From Planomonospora parontospora (GTDB lineage: Bacteria > Actinomycetota > Actinomycetes > Streptosporangiales > Streptosporangiaceae): a stretch of 64,000 bases of DNA. Under the pieces are notes generated by a model. It did not search any database and was not told where the DNA came from. It worked only from the letters and a program-made list of their open reading frames with translations. Where the stretch lies: contig BMQD01000019.1 in assembly GCA_014647935.1 (NCBI GenBank), forward strand, positions 1 through 64,000. The letters run 5' to 3'. Shown here one piece after another: positions 25,793 through 34,106 of the stretch; position 1 is the first letter of the stretch; each line of letters starts with the position of its first letter. Position numbers and translations under genes: made by a program.

Positions 25793-26251
25793 TCAGGCGG
25801 CCAGGTCCAGGGGCGGTTCGAGGGAGATGACCTGGCCCGCCGTACGGCGCAGCCTGCGGCTGAGAGCGCCGGGGCGGGAGACCACGACGACCTGGACGCC
25901 GCGGCCGCGGAGCCAGTCGGCGAGGTCGGTGAAGGCGCCGTCGCCGGAGCCGATGACCACGCGTTCGAACCGGATGTGCAGGTGGTCGAGGCGGATCACC
26001 TCGCGCAGCGCCTCGTCGGCGCCGTCGCGGCCGGAGCGGACCAGGAGCTGGATCCCGGCCAGCGCGAGGCCGACGGGGAGCATGGCGCCGTGGTTGACGG
26101 CGGCGACGTACTGGTCCATGCCGCCCGCGGGGACGCGGCGACGGTAGAGGCGCATCATGGTGACGACCTCGCCGAGGGCGGGGCGCGGGGCTCCTACCAG
26201 GTTCTCCACGTCCAGCAGGTGGACGGTCCGACCCTGCGACAAGTTGCGCAT
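25793..26251 (-). CDS. NYN (PIN-like) domain protein, putative RNase
   Basis: This 152-aa protein starts at ATG 26251, with AAAGGGG about 6 nt upstream. The NYN/PIN-like layout is HLLDVENLVGAPRP (first acidic residue), VNHGA, RSGRDGADEALREVIR (second acidic site) and VVIGSGDGAFTDLADWLRGRGVQVVVVSRPGALSRRL (GDGDF-like third site). NYN proteins are metal-dependent ribonucleases. The gene diverges, with a 104-bp gap, from the nuclease-helicase operon, suggesting shared control and possibly shared function. Confidence 0.85.
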   Translation of the reverse strand: MRNLSQGRTVHLLDVENLVGAPRPALGEVVTMMRLYRRRVPAGGMDQYVAAVNHGAMLPVGLALAGIQLLVRSGRDGADEALREVIRLDHLHIRFERVVIGSGDGAFTDLADWLRGRGVQVVVVSRPGALSRRLRRTAGQVISLEPPLDLAA

Positions 26252-26342
26252 GAAATGCCCCTTTCGCCCACATATCACCACATGTCTTGCACTTTAATGC
26301 TGGAAATCGCTGGAATTCAAGGGAGGCGGGTGGAACTCCTGT

Positions 26343-26358
26343 TACGATCCGGGCCGTG
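26343..26358 (+). promoter_or_regulatory. Likely leaderless promoter of the nuclease-helicase operon
   Basis: TACGAT at 26343-26348 is a good -10 hexamer. The GTG at 26356 begins exactly where transcription would start, so the mRNA is probably leaderless. No matching -35 is convincing. The same 104-bp gap must also carry the NYN promoter. Confidence 0.5.
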
Positions 26359-27159
26359 AGTGAACCACTGGACGCGCTGGAGCAGCGGATCGCCGAGCTC
26401 CGCGCCGAGGTGCGGCGGGCGGTCAAGGCCCGCGACACCTCGCTGGCCCGGCTCCTGCGGGCGGACCTGCGCCGGGCCGAGCGGGCCTGGGACGAGGCGG
26501 TCGTCACCGAGGAGGCCGGGAAGCCGGCGGAAGAGGCGGGCCCCGCCCTCCGCGAGTCCGGCGCGGCGCTGATGCCGATCCGGGAGCAGGTGCACCAGGC
26601 GCTGCTCCTGCTGGGGGTGCCGACCGCCGCCAAACTGGTCGTCGCGGTCAACGAGGCGTTCTTCGCCGGCGGGCTGCGCAGCCCGCAGCTGTCCAGCCTC
26701 CGCCGGGACGAGGAGCGCTCCTTCCGCAGCGATCCCTACGCCCGGCCGTACTACCTGTGCGCGGCGCTGACCGACCGCCTCTCCCCCGCCCGGGGGCTGC
26801 TGGCCGACAGCACCTGGCCGCTGGAGGTGCGGGTGGTGGGGCCGCTGAGCCCGCGGGTCGACTTCCTCACCACCGCCGTCCGCATCGCCGAGCACCTGAC
26901 CCGGCTCGCCGAGCCCCCGCCGGGCGCGGTGCGGCTGCTCTCGCGGATGGCGCAGAACATCCCGGGGGCCGTGGAGGGCGGGTTCGGCCCGGCCGACCCG
27001 GCGACCGTGGTCGGGGCGGCCCGGGCCGAACTGGAGGTGCACCTGCCCGCCGACACCGCCCAGCGGGCCGAGGTGGCGGCGCGGGCGGGCGATCAGCTGA
27101 CCGACGTGGAGCGCCTGTTCGGCGCGGCCGCACTGAGCACATTGAGGGGAGCCTGCTGA
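26356..27159 (+). CDS. Coiled-coil, winged-helix-like protein of the nuclease-helicase operon
   Basis: This 267-aa protein starts at GTG 26356. The first 50 residues are a charged amphipathic helix (LEQRIAELRAEVRRAVKARDTSLARLL), likely a coiled coil. Residues about 75-130 (MPIREQVHQALLLLGVPTAAKLVVAVNEAFFAGGLRSPQLSSLRRDEERSF) resemble a winged helix with a wing ending SLRRDEERSF. The rest is helical. I recognise no family. It may bind DNA or target the nuclease and helicase. Its TGA shares one base with the ATG of a 31-aa micro-ORF. Confidence 0.78.
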   Translation: MSEPLDALEQRIAELRAEVRRAVKARDTSLARLLRADLRRAERAWDEAVVTEEAGKPAEEAGPALRESGAALMPIREQVHQALLLLGVPTAAKLVVAVNEAFFAGGLRSPQLSSLRRDEERSFRSDPYARPYYLCAALTDRLSPARGLLADSTWPLEVRVVGPLSPRVDFLTTAVRIAEHLTRLAEPPPGAVRLLSRMAQNIPGAVEGGFGPADPATVVGAARAELEVHLPADTAQRAEVAARAGDQLTDVERLFGAAALSTLRGAC

Positions 27160-27254
27160 TGGGCGGGCATCACGAGGTCCTCCGGGGACACGACCGACAC
27201 GGCGGGCGCAGCAGAGGAGCCGTCCTCCACGACCGCTCCGGGGGCGTGCGGTGA
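27159..27254 (+). CDS. Bridging micro-ORF (31 aa) in the nuclease-helicase operon
   Basis: ATG 27159 overlaps the previous stop (TGATG), and the TGA (27252-27254) overlaps the GTG of the nuclease gene at 27251. The peptide is His/Gly/Arg-rich (MGGHHEVLRGHDRHGGRSRG...). It fills the gap exactly and may be a coupling element or a tiny basic protein. Confidence 0.4.
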   Translation: MGGHHEVLRGHDRHGGRSRGAVLHDRSGGVR

Positions 27255-28351
27255 GCCGGCTGGACGACCTGCGCGGGCCGGTGCCGGCCCGCGCGCACGA
27301 CGCCCGGGCCATCGCGGCGCTGGCCGCCAATCCCGGGTGCGCCCGGCGGTCGCTGCTGGACGCCGCCGGGGTCGACAAGGACGCCGCGGCCCGGCACGTC
27401 GGCTTCCCCGCGCCCTTCGGCCAGTCGCAGTTCGCGATCACCCGCGGGAACGTCTTCGAGTCGCTGGTGAAGGAGAACGGCTGCGCCGAGCTGCTGCGGC
27501 TGCTGCGCGAGCTGATGGGGCTGCCGATCGCGCAGGTCGGCTACCAAGACGTGGAGAACGTCGGCGCGCACCTGCGGGCCTCGCACACCCGGGCCCTGAT
27601 CGACCGGGCGGCCCGGGAGAGCGAGGACTCGGCGGTCTTCTACGACCACCCGCTGCTGAGCCTGCGGATCGCCGGGCAGACCTCCTACCTGGAGCCGGAC
27701 GTGGTGGCGTTCCAGCTCGGCGGACGCTTCCACGTGGTGGAGATCAAGTCGTTCTCCGTGATCGACGGTCAGGCCGAGCCGGAGAAGGTGGCGGCGGCGG
27801 CGCGGCAGGCGGCGGTCTACGTGCTGGCGCTGCGCGCGCTCATGGAGGAGCTGGGGCACGACCCGGAGCGGGTCTCCCACGACGTGGTGCTCGTCTGCCC
27901 GGAGAACTTCGCCAACCGCCCGGTGGCCTCGCTGGTGGACGTGCGCAGGCAGCTGGCGGTGCTCCGGCGGCAGCTGGCCCGGATGACCCGGGTGGACCGG
28001 CTGCTGGAGGACCTGCCGGAAGGGCTGACCTTCTCCCTGGAGCCGGACGCCGACGGCGTGCCGACCCGTTCGGCGGGCGAGCTGGCCGAGGCGCTGCGCC
28101 GGGTGCCGGCCCGGTACGCGCCGGACTGCCTGGCGGCGTGCGACATGTGCATGTTCTGCCGGGACGAGGCGCGCGGCTGCGGTTCCACCGACCTGCTCGG
28201 CCGCCAGGTACGCGACCAGCTCGGCGGCGTCTCCGGGATGGACGAGGCGCTGGGCCTGGCCGAGGGCACGCGTGAGCCGGAGGAGGGCCAGGAGGAGATC
28301 GCCCGCCTGCTCCGCCTGGCCGACCGCCTGCGCCGGGAGTGCGTGGCATGA
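27251..28351 (+). CDS. PD-(D/E)XK nuclease with Cas4/AddB-like cysteine cluster
   Basis: This 366-aa protein has a restriction-like nuclease core: RGNVFESLVKENG (about 65-77), catalytic Asp150 in SYLEPDVVAF, then Glu164 and Lys166 in HVVEIKSFSV, and the helix QAAVYVLALRALM. Cys30 near the N-terminus and Cys293/297/300/303/310 (DCLAACDMCMFCRDEARGC) are arranged as in Cas4, AddB and related nucleases. There a 4Fe-4S cluster closes the DNA-binding domain. It probably cuts or resects DNA with the operon's helicase. It is coupled upstream by GTGA and downstream by ATGA to tandem micro-ORFs. Confidence 0.85.
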   Translation: MSRLDDLRGPVPARAHDARAIAALAANPGCARRSLLDAAGVDKDAAARHVGFPAPFGQSQFAITRGNVFESLVKENGCAELLRLLRELMGLPIAQVGYQDVENVGAHLRASHTRALIDRAARESEDSAVFYDHPLLSLRIAGQTSYLEPDVVAFQLGGRFHVVEIKSFSVIDGQAEPEKVAAAARQAAVYVLALRALMEELGHDPERVSHDVVLVCPENFANRPVASLVDVRRQLAVLRRQLARMTRVDRLLEDLPEGLTFSLEPDADGVPTRSAGELAEALRRVPARYAPDCLAACDMCMFCRDEARGCGSTDLLGRQVRDQLGGVSGMDEALGLAEGTREPEEGQEEIARLLRLADRLRRECVA

Positions 28352-28413
28352 GCGAGCGGACCGGAAGACACAGCCGCCTCGCGCTCATGAGACCGACGGA
28401 GGAGGCCGCATGA
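28348..28413 (+). CDS. Tandem micro-ORF copy 1 (21 aa)
   Basis: ATG 28348 overlaps the nuclease stop (ATGA), and its TGA overlaps the ATG of copy 2 at 28410. The peptide begins MSERTGRHSRLALMRP. A strong GGAGGAGG lies 5-6 nt before the next ATG, inside the repeat. It is likely a translation relay rather than a working protein. Confidence 0.45.
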   Translation: MSERTGRHSRLALMRPTEEAA

Positions 28414-28480
28414 GCGAGCGCAGCGAGCGGACCGGAAGACACAGCCGCCTCGCGCTCATGAGACCGACGGAGGAGGTCGC
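28348..28480 (+). repeat. Two tandem repeat units between nuclease and 508-aa gene
   Basis: Unit 1 is 28348-28409 (62 bp). Unit 2 is 28410-28480 (71 bp) and is near-identical except for an extra 9 bp (cgcagcgag). Each unit carries ATGAGCGAG at its start, CGCTCATG about 35 bp later (an inverted partner able to form a stem), and GGAGGAGG before the next ATG. The duplication preserves the 4-nt start/stop overlaps. Confidence 0.9.
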
Positions 28481-28484
28481 ATGA
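28410..28484 (+). CDS. Tandem micro-ORF copy 2 (24 aa)
   Basis: This repeats copy 1 with three extra residues (MSERSERTGRHSRLALM...). Its TGA (28482-28484) overlaps the ATG of the 508-aa gene at 28481. Both the start and the stop are shared with neighbours. Confidence 0.45.
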   Translation: MSERSERTGRHSRLALMRPTEEVA

Positions 28485-30007
28485 GCGCGCTCACCGCGCT
28501 GGCGCGGCTGCGGGCGATGCGGGAGGGCGTGGCGCAGCGGATCACCACGGTCCGGCACTGCCACGTCTCGGACCGCCCCATGGTGTTCGTCCCGCTGAAG
28601 ATGGCCGGTGAGGCCGCCGCCCCGCTCGGCGCGATGGTCGGCACCGACCCGGACCACCCCCGGCTGCTGGTGGTGCCGCAGCCGCGCAACCGGAACCTGC
28701 GGTTCGCGTTCACCGCCGAGCTGGCCGAGGTGCTGCTGCCGTACGTCGAGGGTTTCCAGAAGCGGACGGAGACGGTCGAGCGCAAGGGCGGCGAGCCGTA
28801 CGAGCGGTGCCTGGAGGCGCCGCAGGTCCTGGTGCCGAACCGGCCGGCGGCGGAGTTCACCGGGCTGCTGGGCCGGTCCACCCGGTTCCGGCGGGTCGAC
28901 GGCCCGTATCCGGTGCACCCGTCGGTGCCGCTGCTGGGGCGCTGGCTGACCTACTTCGCCGACCGGTCGCGGCAGCCGGGGTCGTCGCTGCTGCTGGCGG
29001 CCACCGAGGCGCTGGGCACGCACTGGGCGACCGGGCAGAGCGCGCTGGAGGACGCGAACCTGGCGGCGCTGCTGGGCTGGATCGACCCGCCCGCCGGGAC
29101 GACCGGGCGGCGGGCCGCCGAGGAGGCCGAGGATCCGCTGCTGTGGCCCCCGGCGGGACCGGCCACCGATCCGGGGTTCGACAACGAGGTACTCGCCCCC
29201 GCCGTGCAGGCGTACGAGGAGGCGCCGACGGACCGGGCGGTGGAGCGCGTGGCCGAGGCGCTGCGCACCCAGCTGGAGCCGACGTGGCGGCTGATGTGGC
29301 GCTCGGTGGAGCTGCTGCGCGCGCTGCCGGAGGGCTCGCGGGTCGCCGGGCGCTGGGAGTCCGACCGGGGCTCGTTCACCCGGTTCGTCGAGCGGATCGC
29401 CGAGGGCGGCCCGCCGCAGGCGCGCCGGGACGGGGCGGTGAGCGCGGCGGCGCGGCTGGCGGGGCTGGAGCGGGCCCGGGCCTCCTACGACGTGCAGCGG
29501 GCCTACGACGATCCGCTGGTCATGGCGGAGTACCGGCTGACCGGCGAGGCGTTCGCCGGGGTGGTGACGGCGGTGGAGCCGGAGCACTTCGAGGGCGAGG
29601 GCCGCTCGCGCAAGCTCCGGCCGCTGGTCACCGTCCGCACCGAAGATCCGGTACGGCTGGCGCCGGGCGCGGCGGTGGGCAGCCCGGAGCGGCGCGGCCA
29701 CGGCGCCGAGGTGGTCGAGGTGGTCGCGGTCTCCGGCGCGGGCGGGGTGCCCGGCGGTGGGACGGGCGGGGCCGGCGGTGGGACGGTCGAGATCGTGCTC
29801 AAGGTGACCAAGGGGATGGGTCGCGGGAAGACGCCCGCTCCGGGGGCGGTGCCCGAGCCGGGCGAGCGGGTCTGCTACACCTCGCTGACCGACGACTTCC
29901 AGACCTCGGCGGCGCTCCCGGACCCGGAGGAGACGCCGTGGACCCACGGCGGCCCGCCCGAGGAGTACGTGCCCGGTGACGACGACGCGCAGGAGGAGTG
30001 GGAGTGA
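28481..30007 (+). CDS. Large unknown protein of the nuclease-helicase operon
   Basis: This 508-aa soluble protein has no catalytic motif I recognise. The N-terminal 120 residues look alpha/beta (RPMVFVPLKMAGEAAAPLGAMVGTDPDHPRLLVVPQPRNRNLRFAFTAELAEVLLPYVEGF). A helical middle (about 240-340) follows. From about 355 a beta-rich domain (GEAFAGVVTAVEPEHFEGEGRSRKLRPLVTVRTEDPVRLAPGAAVGSP) resembles an OB- or SH3-like barrel of the kind helicases carry. The tail is acidic. The end overlaps the helicase start, so it is probably a helicase partner or DNA-binding subunit. Confidence 0.82.
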   Translation: MSALTALARLRAMREGVAQRITTVRHCHVSDRPMVFVPLKMAGEAAAPLGAMVGTDPDHPRLLVVPQPRNRNLRFAFTAELAEVLLPYVEGFQKRTETVERKGGEPYERCLEAPQVLVPNRPAAEFTGLLGRSTRFRRVDGPYPVHPSVPLLGRWLTYFADRSRQPGSSLLLAATEALGTHWATGQSALEDANLAALLGWIDPPAGTTGRRAAEEAEDPLLWPPAGPATDPGFDNEVLAPAVQAYEEAPTDRAVERVAEALRTQLEPTWRLMWRSVELLRALPEGSRVAGRWESDRGSFTRFVERIAEGGPPQARRDGAVSAAARLAGLERARASYDVQRAYDDPLVMAEYRLTGEAFAGVVTAVEPEHFEGEGRSRKLRPLVTVRTEDPVRLAPGAAVGSPERRGHGAEVVEVVAVSGAGGVPGGGTGGAGGGTVEIVLKVTKGMGRGKTPAPGAVPEPGERVCYTSLTDDFQTSAALPDPEETPWTHGGPPEEYVPGDDDAQEEWE

Positions 30008-31374
30008 CGCTCAAGGTCGTGCGGGACCCGGCCCCGGAACCGGTCCCGGCCGGGCCGCGGACGCCCGCGCCGGTGCCGGGCCTGACCCCGCGGCAGGAGG
30101 CGGCGGGGGTGGTCGCGGGCGTGCTGGCGGACCTGCCGCGCCATCGCGGCGTGGTCGTGGACTCCCCGCCGGGGGCGGGCAAGTCGACGCTGGTGGTGCG
30201 GGCCGCCGGGCACATCGCGGAGACCGGCGAGCCGCTGATGATCGTCGCGCAGACCAACGAGCAGGTCGACGACCTGGTGGAGCGGCTGGCGACCGAGCAT
30301 CCGGATCTGACGATCGGCCGGCTGTCGGCGAGCGGGTACGTCACGCCGCAGCGGATCCTGGCGCACCCCGGCGTCTCGGTGGCGGGCAAGCTGCCGGACC
30401 TGGGCGATCCGGCGGTGGTGGTCGCCACGGCCGACAAGTGGGCCTGGGTCGGGGACCGGACCTGGCCGTGGGCGATCGTCGACGAGGCGTACCAGATGCG
30501 CTCGGACAAGCTGCTGCGCATCGCCTCGCTGTTCGAGCGGTCGCTGTTCGTGGGCGACCCGGGGCAGCTGGACCCGTTCTCGATCGTGGACGGCGACCGG
30601 TGGGCGGGCCTGTCGTGGGATCCGGTGCAGAGCGCGGTCTCGGTGCTGCTCCGGCACAACCCGGACCTGCCGGTGCACCGGCTGCCGGTGTCCTGGCGGC
30701 TGCCGGCGTCGGCGACGCCGGTGGTGTCGGAGGCGTTCTACCCGTTCACCGGGTTCCGGGCGGGCACGGAGCACGCCGACCGGTCGCTGGAGCTGACGGT
30801 GGACGGTATGCGGACCTCCTACGACCGGGCGCTGGAGGAGGCGGCGGGTTCGGGCTGGGCGCTGTACGAGCTGCCGAGCCGGCACACGGTCCGCACGGAC
30901 GCCGAGGCGGTCCAGGCGGTGGCGCTGCTGGCCGTACGGCTGCTGCAGCGGGCGCCGGTCGCGCACTCGGAGCGCGGCAGCCACCCGGTGACGGCCGACC
31001 GGATCGCCATCGGGGCGGCGCACCGCGACCAGGTGGCGGCGATCCGGGCGGCGGGGGTGCCGGAGGAGATCACGGTGGACACCGCCAACCGGCTGCAGGG
31101 GCGGGAGTATGACGTGACGATCGTGCTGCACCCGCTGTCGGGGCGGCGGGACGCCACGGCGTTCCACCTGGAGTCGGGGCGGTTGTGCGTGCTCACCTCC
31201 CGGCACCGGCACGCGTGCATCGTGGTGGCGCGGGCGGGCATCCCGGAGCTGCTGGACGCCCACCCGTCGGCGGAGCCGGTGCAGCTGGGCGTGCCGGTGA
31301 AATTCCCCGACGGGTGGGAGGCCAACCAGGCGGTGCTGGCCCACCTCGCCAAGCACCGGGTGGCCTCCGACTGA
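30004..31374 (+). CDS. Superfamily 1 (UPF1/DNA2-like) helicase
   Basis: This 456-aa helicase starts at GTG 30004 (GTGA overlap, AGGAGG at 29991-29996). Motif I is SPPGAGKST (54-62), motif Ia IVAQTNEQVDDL, motif II IVDEAYQM (158-165) and motif III VGDPGQLDP (183-191). Motif V (TVDTANRLQGREYDVTIV) and motif VI (VLTSRHRHACIVV) follow. This is a compact SF1B-type ATPase without the long insertions of UvrD or RecD. It should unwind or translocate on DNA, or RNA, with the upstream FeS-type nuclease. It is the last gene of the operon. Confidence 0.9.
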   Translation: MTLKVVRDPAPEPVPAGPRTPAPVPGLTPRQEAAGVVAGVLADLPRHRGVVVDSPPGAGKSTLVVRAAGHIAETGEPLMIVAQTNEQVDDLVERLATEHPDLTIGRLSASGYVTPQRILAHPGVSVAGKLPDLGDPAVVVATADKWAWVGDRTWPWAIVDEAYQMRSDKLLRIASLFERSLFVGDPGQLDPFSIVDGDRWAGLSWDPVQSAVSVLLRHNPDLPVHRLPVSWRLPASATPVVSEAFYPFTGFRAGTEHADRSLELTVDGMRTSYDRALEEAAGSGWALYELPSRHTVRTDAEAVQAVALLAVRLLQRAPVAHSERGSHPVTADRIAIGAAHRDQVAAIRAAGVPEEITVDTANRLQGREYDVTIVLHPLSGRRDATAFHLESGRLCVLTSRHRHACIVVARAGIPELLDAHPSAEPVQLGVPVKFPDGWEANQAVLAHLAKHRVASD

Positions 31375-31404
31375 GCGGCGGCCCGGCGGGCTCGCGGGCG
31401 CGGT

Positions 31405-31460
31405 CGGCCGGCCGGTCGGCCAGTGGATGTGATCGGCCGGCCGGTGGTCGCGGCCGGCCG
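31405..31460. repeat. GGCCGGCC-rich repeats between convergent genes
   Basis: CGGCCGGCCGGT-type 8-bp palindromes recur three times between the helicase stop and the XRE regulator stop. They could form hairpins that end both transcripts. Confidence 0.5.
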
Positions 31461-31461
31461 G

Positions 31462-32415
31462 TCAGTGGGTGTGGTCGACCGCGGGGACGTCGGGATGCGC
31501 GCGGAGCCAGGCGATGCGCTCGCGGCTCTCCTCGTCGAGCGGGGTGTAGACGACCATCCGCGCCTCGGGCGGCGACGACAGGGCCAGACTGGTCGAGACG
31601 GTGCGGATCAGCCCGACGGTGCAGTGCTGGAAGATCTTCATCCGGCTGCCGGGCCTGGCCACGTCGTGGGTGGCCCACATGCGGGCGAAGTCGGGGCTGG
31701 CGGCCGACAGCCGCCGGACGAATTCGGTCCAGGCGGGTTCGCCGAGGTGCCGGCCGAACCCGGCGCGCAGGGTGGCCACCATCTGCGGCAGCTCCTCCTC
31801 CCGGTTGACCACCGGGTTGCAGCAGTCGCGGGTGGTGAACAGCTGCCAGAGCGCGTTGCGGGTGGCGGGCGGCTGCGTCGTCGTGCCGGGGAAGAGCCGC
31901 TCGTAGGTGGCGTTCCAGGCCATCAGGTCGTAGCGGGCGTTGTAGACGGCGGCGGGAAGCGGCCCCAGCTGGTCGAGGATGATCCGGGTCTCGGGCTCCA
32001 GGCCCCGGTCGCCTTCCGTCTCGGCCACCGCGGGCACGTCGGCGAGCCGGTAGAGGTGCTCGTGCTCGGCCTGGTCCAGGCGGAGGGTGCGGGAGATCGC
32101 GTCGAGGACCTGCGTGCTGGCGTTGATCGGCCGGCCCTGCTCCAGCCAGGTGTACCAGGTGACTCCGACCCCGGCGAGCTGGGCGACCTCCTCGCGGCGC
32201 AGTCCGGGGGTACGGCGGCGCGAGCCGGGGGGCAGGCCGACGTCCTGGGGGGTGACGCGGCCGCGGCGGGTGCGCAGGAAGGCGCCGAGCTCGGCGCGCC
32301 GGTCCCCCGGCGGGATCCGCTCCGGCGCTCCGGGCCGGACGTCCGCGCGGGGCTTCTCCGGTCCCCCGGCGCGGGCGCCGGTCCACGCATCGGTCCGGGC
32401 GTCGGGCTGGGTCAC
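31462..32415 (-). CDS. XRE-family regulator with MmyB-like ligand domain
   Basis: This 317-aa protein starts at GTG 32415, with GGAGGGG 6 nt upstream. The N-terminal helix-turn-helix (TPGLRREEVAQLAGVGVTWYTWLEQGRPINASTQVLDAISRTLRL, about residues 70-115) is followed by the MmyB-like transcription-factor ligand-binding domain (VYNARYDLMAWNATYERLFPG ... NALWQLFTTRDCCNPVVN ... HPEARMVVYTPLDEESRERIAWL). In actinomycetes such regulators usually control a neighbouring oxidoreductase or efflux gene. Here the divergent MFS gene 108 bp away is the obvious target. Confidence 0.88.
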   Translation of the reverse strand: MTQPDARTDAWTGARAGGPEKPRADVRPGAPERIPPGDRRAELGAFLRTRRGRVTPQDVGLPPGSRRRTPGLRREEVAQLAGVGVTWYTWLEQGRPINASTQVLDAISRTLRLDQAEHEHLYRLADVPAVAETEGDRGLEPETRIILDQLGPLPAAVYNARYDLMAWNATYERLFPGTTTQPPATRNALWQLFTTRDCCNPVVNREEELPQMVATLRAGFGRHLGEPAWTEFVRRLSAASPDFARMWATHDVARPGSRMKIFQHCTVGLIRTVSTSLALSSPPEARMVVYTPLDEESRERIAWLRAHPDVPAVDHTH

Positions 32416-32522
32416 GGTCACCCCTCCATGCTGGTCGCTGAGCGGCAGGTCTGCCAGGTGCCGGTGGTACCAGGATCGGCAGGCTCTCACCACCATGATC
32501 CTCCCGCCGCCAGGCTCGTGCC

Positions 32523-33908
32523 ATGACCGCGATCTCCACTCCGAGCAGGACTCCGGCCCTGCGTGCGCCATGGCTGCTGACGATCCTGCTGACCGGGCAG
32601 TTCATGGCCGTCCTCGACGTCTCCATCGTCAACGTCGCCTCCCCGGTGCTCCGTTCCGATCTCGGCACGTCCGGCTCGGGGCTCCAAATGATCATTTCCG
32701 GTTATACCGTCGCCTACGCCATGCTCCTGATCACCGGCGCCCGCCTCGGCGGCCGGTACGGCGGGCGGCCGCTGTTCCTGTCGGGGCTGGCGCTGTTCAC
32801 CGCCGCCTCGCTCGCCTGCGGCCTGGCCGTCTCGGCCGGGCAGCTGATCGCCTTCCGGCTGCTGCAGGGGGCGGGGGCGGCCCTGATGGTGCCGCAGGTG
32901 CTGAGCATGATCCAGACCGGTTTCGAGGGGGCGGCCCGCGCCCGCGCGCTCAGCCTCTACGCCGCGGTGATCTCCGGGGCCGCGATCGCCGGTCAGGTGC
33001 TGGGCGGGGTGCTGGTCTCCGCCGACCTGCTGGGCGGCGGGTGGCGGCCGGTGTTCCTGGTGAACGTGCCGATCGGCCTGGTCCTGCTCGCCGCCGGCGT
33101 CCGGCTGCTCCCCTCCGCGGGCGGCGCACCCGCCGCCCGCCGCCCCCTCGACCTGGCGGGCCTGGTGACGCTCTCCCTGACGGTCGGTCTCCTGGTCGTC
33201 CCCCTGGTGCTGGGCCACGAGCAGCACTGGCCGCTGTGGGGCTGGGCGGCGCTGGCGGGGAGCGCGGTCATGGCGGGGGTCTTCGCACTGGTGGAACGGC
33301 GGGCCGCGGCCCCGCTGGTGCCGGGCCGGGTGTTCGGCGCGCCGGGGGTGCTCGCGTCGGCGCTGGCGGTGTTCGGGGCGATGGCGACCTACGGCGGTTT
33401 CCTGTTCGCCGTCACCCTGCACCTGCAGGGGCGGCTGGGCGACAGCCCGGTCGCCGCCGGGCTGACGTTCCTGCCGGGGATGGTCACCTTCGCCGTGGCC
33501 AGCCTCAACTGGCGTCGGGTGCCCCAGCACCTGCACCGGCGGATGATCGTGGCGTCGTTCGCCGTGGCCTCGCTCGGCTACCTGGGCCTGGCGGCGGCGC
33601 TGGGCGGCGGCGGGCACGGGCAGCCGTTGCTGGCGGCGGCGATGGCGGTGACCGGACTGGGGCTGGGCGGGACGTTCAGCCCGGTGCTCGCGGTGGCCCT
33701 CGCCCGCGTCGCGCCCTCCGACGCCGCCGACGCCAGCGGGCTGTTCGTGATGGTCACGCAGCTGGGTCAGGTCCTGGGGGTGGCGACGTTCGGCACGCTG
33801 TACCTGAGTCGCGGCTCGGCCGCGGAGACGGGGACGGCTCTGGCCGTCGCGGCCCTGGCCGCCGGGACGTGCGCGCTGCCGCTGCTCCGGGCACGGCCCG
33901 GCCGCTGA
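32523..33908 (+). CDS. MFS transporter, DHA2 (EmrB/QacA) family
   Basis: This 461-aa protein has about 14 hydrophobic helices. The N-terminal signature is TGQFMAVLDVSIVNVASPVLRSDLGTS, and motif A-like GARLGGRYGGRPLFL and motif C-like GPAIAGQVLGG equivalents are visible. It is probably a proton-driven exporter of drugs or metabolites. It is divergent from the MmyB-type regulator, which likely controls it. A strong terminator follows at 34057. Confidence 0.88.
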   Translation: MTAISTPSRTPALRAPWLLTILLTGQFMAVLDVSIVNVASPVLRSDLGTSGSGLQMIISGYTVAYAMLLITGARLGGRYGGRPLFLSGLALFTAASLACGLAVSAGQLIAFRLLQGAGAALMVPQVLSMIQTGFEGAARARALSLYAAVISGAAIAGQVLGGVLVSADLLGGGWRPVFLVNVPIGLVLLAAGVRLLPSAGGAPAARRPLDLAGLVTLSLTVGLLVVPLVLGHEQHWPLWGWAALAGSAVMAGVFALVERRAAAPLVPGRVFGAPGVLASALAVFGAMATYGGFLFAVTLHLQGRLGDSPVAAGLTFLPGMVTFAVASLNWRRVPQHLHRRMIVASFAVASLGYLGLAAALGGGGHGQPLLAAAMAVTGLGLGGTFSPVLAVALARVAPSDAADASGLFVMVTQLGQVLGVATFGTLYLSRGSAAETGTALAVAALAAGTCALPLLRARPGR

Positions 33909-34056
33909 GGGGCGGTCACCCGGCGCCTCCCGGTCGGCGTGCCCGAGGTCCAGCGCCTCGCGGACGCCGGCCGCGTCCTCCGGGTCGGGAGTGCGGGTCT
34001 CCGGCCGTGCGGCCCGGTGCCCGGGGGCACGGCCCGGCGTCCGAGGGCGTGAGGGC

Positions 34057-34093
34057 GGCCGGGACCGGGTCCCTTCCGGGTCCGGTCCCGGCC
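34057..34093. terminator. Bidirectional hairpin terminator
   Basis: Perfect 12-bp arms GGCCGGGACCGG (34057-34068) and CCGGTCCCGGCC (34082-34093) lie between the convergent MFS and GNAT genes. Confidence 0.75.
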
Positions 34094-34106
34094 GGAGGGG
34101 GCGGGC

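Noticed and set aside
28348-28480. CRISPR-like direct repeats
   Set aside because: There are only two adjacent copies without spacers, and they are translated in frame with coupling overlaps.
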